From an uncultured Ruminococcus sp. (GTDB lineage: Bacteria; Bacillota; Clostridia; Oscillospirales; Ruminococcaceae): a stretch of DNA of 8,236 bases. The position numbers and the translations under genes are program-made. Position 1 is the stretch's first letter. Every line of letters begins with the position of its first letter. The notes beneath the pieces were generated by a model that worked only from the letters and a program-made list of their open reading frames with translations, was not told the origin of the DNA and made no database searches. The stretch spans positions 1 to 8,236 of the forward strand of contig CAMNJD010000123.1 of NCBI GenBank assembly GCA_946540705.1. The letters run 5' to 3'. This document shows, piece after piece, positions 1-4,248 of this stretch.

Positions 1-110
1 GCCCTGCGATAGAGGGCGTCCCTTGGCAAATCGCAGGGCGATTTGCAGACAATCTACCAAATGCAAACCACCCATTTTGTTACAGAAACCGCCTAAAATG
101 TTATTAGCCC
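1..110 (-). repeat. Partial copy A of a hairpin-rich MITE-like repeat
   Basis: Read on the minus strand, this matches the left 110 bp of the complete element at 2815-3144. Position i pairs with position 2925-i, with 102 of 110 bases identical and no gap. Its GGG terminus is the reverse complement of ccc at 108-110, ten bases beyond the stop codon of the acetyltransferase gene. The rest of the copy lies outside the window. The hairpin at 26-46 (9-bp stem) is kept, and its only change relative to the full copy is in the loop. Half of the 11-bp hairpin is visible at 1-24. The similarity is seen directly; that this is a transposed copy is inferred from the full element. Confidence 0.85.
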
Positions 111-120
111 GAAATCATCA

Positions 121-684
121 TCATGCAAGTGCTGCATCGGACGCCAGCATCGCATAAATCAGCATATTCTGCCAGAGCGGCTGCCCGTCCTCATCGAGAA
201 ACTTATAGGTATATTCGCGCAGCTCGCCCTCCCGCTGAAAGCCCAGATGCTCCAGCAGATTCCACGAGCGCGTATTCGCCTCATCCGCATAGGCCACAAC
301 CCGGCGGACTGTGCCGCCCGCGAACGCACTGCGGATCAGCGCGGCAGATGCAGCCTTTGCATAGCCCATGCCCTGATAGGCGGCATGGAACGTATACCCC
401 AGCTCATATGTGCCGTAATTGCCCTCGTGATGAAAATACAGCTTGCCGATCACCTTGCGCTCGGATTTCAGCTCGACCGCGAAAAAGCAGTCACTCTGCG
501 CAAAGACCGCCGCCTCCTGAATCGCCTGCTCCTGCGTGAAAACGTCATAGGGCTCGAAGTGTACGACCTTCGGGTCGGTCAGGATCTCCGCAAGATCCGC
601 TCCGTCCGAGGGCAGAAAGCGCCGGATGAAAAGCTGCTCCGTTTCGATCGGCTCGAAAATCTCAGAAAATTTCTGTTCGTACAT
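121..684 (-). CDS. GNAT-family N-acetyltransferase, RimJ/RimL type
   Basis: This 187-aa protein is a probable acetyl-CoA-dependent N-acetyltransferase of the cytosol. The RimJ/RimL subgroup acetylates protein N-termini or small amines, and the substrate here cannot be read from sequence. Landmarks are an N-terminal TEQLFIRRF strand (15-23), motif A with ELGYTFHAAYQGMGYAKAA (94-112) carrying the Q-x-x-G-x-G/A pyrophosphate loop (QGMGYA, 104-109), and the late motif N137-x-x-S140 followed by NLLEHLGFQREG, typical of this fold. Length fits the family. The ATG at 682-684 is preceded 8 nt upstream by AGGAGG, and that site lies in the 17-nt gap after the mutL stop codon, so the gene is almost certainly co-transcribed and possibly translationally coupled with mutL. 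I see no functional link to mismatch repair. A repeat copy begins ten bases after its stop codon. Confidence 0.88.
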   Translation of the reverse strand: MYEQKFSEIFEPIETEQLFIRRFLPSDGADLAEILTDPKVVHFEPYDVFTQEQAIQEAAVFAQSDCFFAVELKSERKVIGKLYFHHEGNYGTYELGYTFHAAYQGMGYAKAASAALIRSAFAGGTVRRVVAYADEANTRSWNLLEHLGFQREGELREYTYKFLDEDGQPLWQNMLIYAMLASDAALA

Positions 685-701
685 GATGACAGCCTCCTGC
701 C

Positions 702-2753
702 TTAATCCTGAATCCGCTTAAACTGTTTTTCGATCTGATATTTCGACATCAGGAACATCACCGGACGCCCGTGCGGGCAGTGGCGGATCTGCTCATTTGT
801 CCAGACCTGCACCGCAAGCGATTGCAGCTCTTCCTTTGTGTTATGCGTACCGGCCTTGATTGCCGCCTTGCAGGCAAGATCATGAAACATGTCGTCCAGC
901 AGGTGCAGATCCGGCTGTGCGTGATGCTTCAGGCAGTTGGCCGCAAGATCGGATGCGATCCGGTCAAGGTCAAGCTCTGCGCAGGACAGCGGTACGCCGG
1001 TCATCCGGATGACCGGCGCCTCGCTGAAATCGAACGAAAAGCCGCAGCCCGCAAGCGTTTCCTCCTGCTCCTGCAATGCGGACACCTCATCGCCCGTCAG
1101 CAGCACGCGCACCGGCGTCAGAAGGGTCTGCCGGTCGCGGCATTCCCTTGTGCGGAAGCGCTCAAAGAGAATGCGCTCGTGTGCGGCGTGCTTGTCGATG
1201 ATGACAAACTGCTCACCTGCCTGTGCCAGCACATACAGGTCGAACAATTCCCCGATGACCTGTATTTTTTCGCGCTGGATCGCCGAGATCGCCGCATTTC
1301 TTGCAGAGGGCTCCTCGGGGAGCTCCTGCTCCGGTGCCGGTGCGGCAGGCGGCGGACTGACCGGCGTTTTCGGCTGGGCAGTCAGCGCGGGAAAGGCTTT
1401 CAGCGCCTCGGAAATGGCCGGTGCAGGCGGCGTCACGGGCGCTGTCTGCACCGCAGGGTTCTCCGGGACAGGCTGTCCTGCGGAAGCCTCCGGACGCACT
1501 TCCGGCGCGGGCTTCTGAATCAGCGGTACAGGCGTATTGTCATCCTGTCCGGGCAGCGGCGCAAACCAGTCGGTTTTCGGCTTCTGCGGCGCATAGACCT
1601 GCGAGAACATCCGTGCCTTCTGCATTTGTGCCTGCTCAGCCTGTTTGCTGACGGCAGACGGTGTCTGCACGGGCGGCACAGCTGTCTGCGCGGCGGCGGG
1701 AGCAGCCGGCGGCGCGGCGCTTTCCTGCTGCGGAAGTCGGAATTCATAGACCAGATGATTCTGCTCCAGCGCCCCCAGAACGGCTAAATACACCGCCTGG
1801 TAGATCCGCCGCTCATCGGAAAAACGAACCTCCGCCTTCGTCGGGTGCATATTGACATCCACAATGCGCGGCGATACCCGAACCCGCAGCACGCAGGCCG
1901 GATACTTGCCCGTCATGATGAGTGTCTTATATGCCTCCTCAATCGCGGAGATCAGCGTAAAGGAACGCACGGAGCGCCCGTTGACAAAGAAAAACTGGTG
2001 GGAGCGGTTCGGCCGCGCATAGAGCGGCTTCATGATGTAGCCGTCGATCGTGATGCCGTTTTCTGTATTCTCGGCAAATTCGACCGGCAGCAGATCGCGT
2101 GCAAAATCCTTCCCGAATATCGCATAGACGGCCGAATACAGCTTGCCGTCACCGGGCGTCACGAACTCCGTTTTGTTCTCGCGGATCAGCCGGAATGAGA
2201 TCTCCGGATGCGACAGCGCGATCTTCTGAAAGATGTTCGCAGCGGCATTGCCCTCGGCGGTATCCTTTTTGAGAAAGCCCGCCCGCACGGGGACATTGAA
2301 GAACAGGTCACGGACGATCACGGTCGTGCCCTCGGGGCAGCCGCTCTGCTCATAGGCGACCTCCTCGCCGCCCTCCAGCACATAGCGGACGCCGAGCTCT
2401 GCGCCCTGCTGCCGCGTCAGCACCTCCGTCCGTGCAACCGCGCAGATCGAGGCCAGCGCCTCGCCGCGGAAGCCGAGCGTAAAAATGGAGTCGAGATCCT
2501 CCGCCGTCTGAATTTTGCTGGTCGCATGACGCAGAAATGCTGTCCGCACCTGATCGGGCGCGATGCCGCAGCCGTCGTCCGTCACGCGCATATAGAGTAC
2601 GCCGCCGCGCTTCAGCTCTGCGGTAATGCGCTTTGCGCCCGCGTCGATCGCGTTCTCGGTCAGCTCCTTCAGCACGGAGGCCGGCCGCTCGATCACCTCG
2701 CCCGCTGCGATCAGCTCAGCGATATCCTTCGGGAGCACTTGAATTTCTGGCAC
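702..2753 (-). CDS. mutL: DNA mismatch repair protein MutL, GTG start
   Basis: MutL (683 aa) is the ATP-driven partner of MutS. In bacteria lacking MutH it also nicks the strand to be repaired. The N-terminal GHKL ATPase domain shows motif I with E30 and N34 (KELTEN), motif II D59-x-G-x-G and the lid GFRGEAL (94-100). A Pro/Ala/Gln-rich linker spans about 340-490. The C-terminal endonuclease domain has D520-KHA-x2-E526-x4-E531, ACKAAIKAG (627-635) and CPHGRP (659-664). The usual DQHA is DKHA here. QTLLTP (542-547) sits where Bacillus MutL carries its beta-clamp motif. GTG is the chosen start: it gives the canonical IQVLPKDIAELIAAGEV N-terminus and has GAGG 7 nt upstream, while the nearby ATG is out of frame. 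The gene is followed by the acetyltransferase after 17 nt and is separated from upstream genes by a MITE-like insertion. Confidence 0.97.
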   Translation of the reverse strand: MPEIQVLPKDIAELIAAGEVIERPASVLKELTENAIDAGAKRITAELKRGGVLYMRVTDDGCGIAPDQVRTAFLRHATSKIQTAEDLDSIFTLGFRGEALASICAVARTEVLTRQQGAELGVRYVLEGGEEVAYEQSGCPEGTTVIVRDLFFNVPVRAGFLKKDTAEGNAAANIFQKIALSHPEISFRLIRENKTEFVTPGDGKLYSAVYAIFGKDFARDLLPVEFAENTENGITIDGYIMKPLYARPNRSHQFFFVNGRSVRSFTLISAIEEAYKTLIMTGKYPACVLRVRVSPRIVDVNMHPTKAEVRFSDERRIYQAVYLAVLGALEQNHLVYEFRLPQQESAAPPAAPAAAQTAVPPVQTPSAVSKQAEQAQMQKARMFSQVYAPQKPKTDWFAPLPGQDDNTPVPLIQKPAPEVRPEASAGQPVPENPAVQTAPVTPPAPAISEALKAFPALTAQPKTPVSPPPAAPAPEQELPEEPSARNAAISAIQREKIQVIGELFDLYVLAQAGEQFVIIDKHAAHERILFERFRTRECRDRQTLLTPVRVLLTGDEVSALQEQEETLAGCGFSFDFSEAPVIRMTGVPLSCAELDLDRIASDLAANCLKHHAQPDLHLLDDMFHDLACKAAIKAGTHNTKEELQSLAVQVWTNEQIRHCPHGRPVMFLMSKYQIEKQFKRIQD

Positions 2754-2764
2754 TTGATCGCCTC
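2754..2764 (-). promoter_or_regulatory. Ribosome binding site that decides the GTG start of mutL
   Basis: On the minus strand GAGG (complement of 2761-2764) lies 7 nt before GTG at 2753-2751. The only nearby ATG overlaps this site and is out of frame with mutL, so GTG is the supported initiator. Confidence 0.7.
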
Positions 2765-2777
2765 ATCTTTCTAAAGC

Positions 2778-2783
2778 ATTATA
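2778..2783 (-). promoter_or_regulatory. Candidate -10 box of a mutL promoter
   Basis: The minus strand reads a perfect TATAAT 24 nt before the mutL GTG, which would give a leader of roughly 18 nt holding the ribosome binding site. The -35 position at 17-bp spacing (2801-2806) reads AAAACG, a poor match, and there is no TG extension. The box lies in ancestral operon sequence outside the mobile element. It could let mutL be expressed if the insertion blocks transcription from upstream. The AT-rich context makes a chance match possible. Confidence 0.35.
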
Positions 2784-2806
2784 TGATTGTATGCAGGAAT
2801 CGTTTT

Positions 2807-2814
2807 CTTATTTT
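2807..2814. repeat. Left copy of 8-bp target-site duplication
   Basis: CTTATTTT directly abuts the GGG terminus of the MITE-like element at 2815. The identical octamer directly abuts the opposite terminus at 3145-3152. Both copies fall exactly at the boundaries set independently by the inverted repeats. It is AT-rich, so a chance match is easier than for a mixed octamer. Confidence 0.8.
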
Positions 2815-2838
2815 GGGCAAATAACATTTTAGGTGGTT
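2815..2838 (+). repeat. Left terminal inverted repeat of the element
   Basis: This 24-bp end matches the reverse complement of 3121-3144 at 20 positions. The core TAACATTTTAGGTGGTT at 2822-2838 matches the other end at 16 of 17. The same end recurs at 87-110 (inverted) and, diverged, at 8108-8131. Confidence 0.85.
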
Positions 2839-2878
2839 TCTGTAACAAAAAGGAAGGTTTGTATTTGTTAGATTGTCT

Positions 2879-2899
2879 GCAAATCGCCCAGCGATTTGC
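2879..2899. repeat. Hairpin 1 of the element
   Basis: Perfect 9-bp stem (gcaaatcgc / gcgatttgc) with a 3-nt loop. Copy A has the same stem at 26-46 with one loop change. There is no T-run on either side, so it does not look like an intrinsic terminator. Confidence 0.7.
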
Positions 2900-2901
2900 C
2901 A

Positions 2902-2930
2902 AGGGACGCCCTCTATCGCAGGGCGTCCCT
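2902..2930. repeat. Hairpin 2 of the element
   Basis: Perfect 11-bp stem (agggacgccct / agggcgtccct) around a 7-nt loop. It starts three bases after hairpin 1. It is strong and GC-rich but lacks a U-tract on either strand. Confidence 0.7.
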
Positions 2931-2931
2931 C

Positions 2932-2964
2932 TTCCAAAAACGATCCACTGGATCGTTTTTGGAA
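2932..2964. terminator. 33-bp perfect palindrome with A5/T5 flanks, possible bidirectional terminator
   Basis: Two 16-nt arms surround a single central base at 2948. The inner CGATCC/GGATCG stem is bordered by AAAAA (2936-2940) and TTTTT (2956-2960), so either strand would give a GC-containing stem followed by five U residues. That resembles a weak bidirectional intrinsic terminator inside the operon. The Us are also paired in the full palindrome and the stem is only moderately stable, so read-through is likely. The palindrome is certain; termination is inferred. Confidence 0.4.
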
Positions 2965-2997
2965 TTCACCCTTGCGGAACTCCTCCGGTGGGGAATT

Positions 2998-3063
2998 TCG
3001 CGCTCTGCGGAGCGCGACGAGGGGCGCTGCCCCCTCGACCCTGCAAGCCTTTGAAAAGGCTTG
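2998..3063. repeat. Hairpins 4-6 of the element
   Basis: Three adjacent stem-loops are visible. The first, 2998-3017, has an 8-bp stem (tcgcgctc / gagcgcga) and loop tgcg. The second, 3019-3036, pairs gagggg with cccctc. The third, 3044-3063, has an 8-bp stem (caagcctt / aaggcttg) and loop tgaa. Together with hairpins 1-3 they make most of the element foldable on either strand. Confidence 0.65.
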
Positions 3064-3120
3064 AGCGAAACTTTTGATATGGGTGCGAAAAAAAGATATT
3101 TGTGTTAACCAGAATTTGTC

Positions 3121-3144
3121 AACCACCTAAAAAGTTACATACCC
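3121..3144 (-). repeat. Right terminal inverted repeat of the element
   Basis: Read on the minus strand it begins GGGTATGTAAC and aligns ungapped with the left end at 20 of 24 positions. It ends one base before the stop codon of the 112-aa gene. Confidence 0.85.
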
Positions 3145-3152
3145 CTTATTTT
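3145..3152. repeat. Right copy of 8-bp target-site duplication
   Basis: CTTATTTT is identical to 2807-2814 and directly abuts the right end of the element. Bases 3146-3148 are the complement of the TAA stop codon of the membrane-protein gene, so the insertion landed on that stop codon and left the reading frame intact. Confidence 0.8.
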
Positions 3153-3484
3153 TTCCGGTAATGGTCGCTCTTGACCTTTGCGTTGACCGTCGGCGCAATG
3201 AAGCGCAGCACCAGAAAGCCGCACAGCACCCAGATCAGCGGCGTCAGTACGATCATGGATGCCAGCCCGCTTGTCAGCGCTGCCGCAATCATCATCAGCA
3301 CGCAGTCCATTACCAGAAAACAGATGACATTCAGCCGCCAGCTCTTTTCTCCGATGATGCGGCTGTTCGAGGGCTTCTCCTCCGGGTCATCCTTCTGCCC
3401 GCCGCGGAAATATGCCGCCGCCCCGCCGAAGATCGCTGCGTTCAGCAGCAGGGTGACGATGAATGCGATCATTGCTCTGTGCAT
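3146..3484 (-). CDS. Small membrane protein of unknown function
   Basis: I do not recognise this 112-aa protein. Three hydrophobic segments are visible, at about 5-26, 52-72 and 74-96. A charged stretch rich in Lys, Asp and Glu (27-50) separates the first from a tight hairpin of the other two. The tail is basic (KVKSDHYRKK), as is common for a cytosolic end, so the tail is probably inside. The ATG at 3482-3484 has GGAGG 6 nt upstream. It begins 18 nt after the stop of the intramembrane protease gene and is surely co-transcribed with it, which makes a role as partner or substrate of that protease possible but unproven. Its stop codon lies within the target duplication of the downstream mobile element. 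Remnant or orphan status cannot be excluded, but start, spacing and coding quality look normal. Confidence 0.8.
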   Translation of the reverse strand: MHRAMIAFIVTLLLNAAIFGGAAAYFRGGQKDDPEEKPSNSRIIGEKSWRLNVICFLVMDCVLMMIAAALTSGLASMIVLTPLIWVLCGFLVLRFIAPTVNAKVKSDHYRKK

Positions 3485-3502
3485 ATTGCACCTCCGTTCC
3501 GT

Positions 3503-4177
3503 TTATTCGTCTGTATCAAAATCGGCATTCCATGCCGCAGGCTCCCACTGTCCCATTGTCTGCCAACAGCGGTATGCCGCAAAGCACTGCCCCGCAGTCA
3601 GCAGGATATAAATGACAGTCGCCGCGGACTCCGTAAAGATCCCCTGAACCATATTCCCGGCTGCATGCAGCAGCATCGCAATCGGCAGGAGCCGTTTCCA
3701 TTTGTCTGTATAGATGCCGTAAAAGATCAGCACCGTCAGCGAGACTGTCCATGCGATATGTGCCGGAACCGCCCAGACCGTGTGCAGAAGGAGATCCGGT
3801 GCCGCACGGCCTGTGCCGGTCAGCCCCAGACAGGTCATGCCGGAGCCGAATGCCTCAAAGGCTGCGTGTCCGATGCCGTAGCTCACCGCGTCCTTCCGGC
3901 TGTCATAATTTGTCAGGTGAAAGCGCAGGACCAGAAATTTCGCGCCCTCCTCCAGAATGCCGTACAGTATGCCCTGCCGGATGTAATATCCGGCAAAATC
4001 CTCCGTACTGAACACCGAGCGAATCGCGCCGCCGAGAAAGAACACCGGGATGCAGACCGGAAAGGCGATGATCGCCGGATAAAACCGCACACCGTTCCTT
4101 TTGTGCAGGAGGACCGTCAGCAGCGGCGGCGTGAGCAGCCAGAGCAGCCCGCTGAGGACGCATTGTAAATCTGTCAT
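3503..4177 (-). CDS. YhfC-type glutamic intramembrane protease
   Basis: This 224-aa multi-pass membrane protein resembles the YhfC family, relatives of the PrsW/CPBP (Abi) intramembrane proteases thought to cut or bind substrates within the membrane. Likely helices lie near 5-24, 33-50, 67-86, 98-120, 132-153, 163-180 and 186-202. Candidate catalytic residues sit in or next to helices: E76-E77-x-x-K80 (LEEGAK), H104 and E108 (GHAAFEAF), H140 (PAHIAW) and H171 (LHAAGN). Length is close to the family's usual 220-260 aa. The ATG at 4175-4177 has GGAG 7 nt upstream. It follows mutS by 71 nt, a gap containing a weak TATATT box (complement of 4203-4208) without a good -35, so it is probably in the mutS operon. 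Nothing in the sequence ties it to DNA repair. The substrate is unknown and the 112-aa neighbour is the obvious candidate partner. Confidence 0.78.
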   Translation of the reverse strand: MTDLQCVLSGLLWLLTPPLLTVLLHKRNGVRFYPAIIAFPVCIPVFFLGGAIRSVFSTEDFAGYYIRQGILYGILEEGAKFLVLRFHLTNYDSRKDAVSYGIGHAAFEAFGSGMTCLGLTGTGRAAPDLLLHTVWAVPAHIAWTVSLTVLIFYGIYTDKWKRLLPIAMLLHAAGNMVQGIFTESAATVIYILLTAGQCFAAYRCWQTMGQWEPAAWNADFDTDE

Positions 4178-4248
4178 AGCAAATCTCCGGGAGGCTGATA
4201 TGAATATACTGTGTCGGGCGGATCGGAAAATCGGGAGCCGCTCATCGG

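Larger units (their letters stand above)
2815..3144. mobile_element. MITE-like, hairpin-rich non-autonomous element (330 bp)
   Basis: This fills most of the 392-nt gap between mutL and the 112-aa membrane gene. The first and last 24 bp are inverted repeats matching at 20 of 24 positions without gaps. Both begin GGG and share the core TAAC[A/T]TTTTAGGTGGTT (2822-2838 and the complement of 3121-3137). An exact octamer flanks both ends. The interior holds six consecutive hairpins: 2879-2899, 2902-2930, 2932-2964, 2998-3017, 3019-3036 and 3044-3063. Reading frames through it encode no recognisable protein, and no transposase is present. The structure fits a miniature inverted-repeat element mobilised in trans. 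An 8-bp duplication occurs in several transposase families (for example IS1595, ISL3 and IS66), and I cannot assign one. Partial relatives lie at 1-110 and 8108-8236. Confidence 0.85.

Noticed and set aside
771..1787. 338-aa plus-strand frame antisense to mutL
   Set aside because: Arg/Leu/Cys-rich antisense shadow of the mutL C-terminal domain and linker, with no recognisable fold.
2779..3126. 115-aa minus-strand frame through the intergenic repeat
   Set aside because: It runs across six hairpins and both inverted ends of a mobile element, lacks any recognisable motif, and its length simply reflects the absence of stops in repeat DNA.
3161..4168. 335-aa plus-strand frame antisense to the two membrane genes
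   Set aside because: Composition is dominated by Arg, Gln, Cys and His, as expected for the complement of hydrophobic codons. The minus strand has good ribosome sites and clear membrane proteins.
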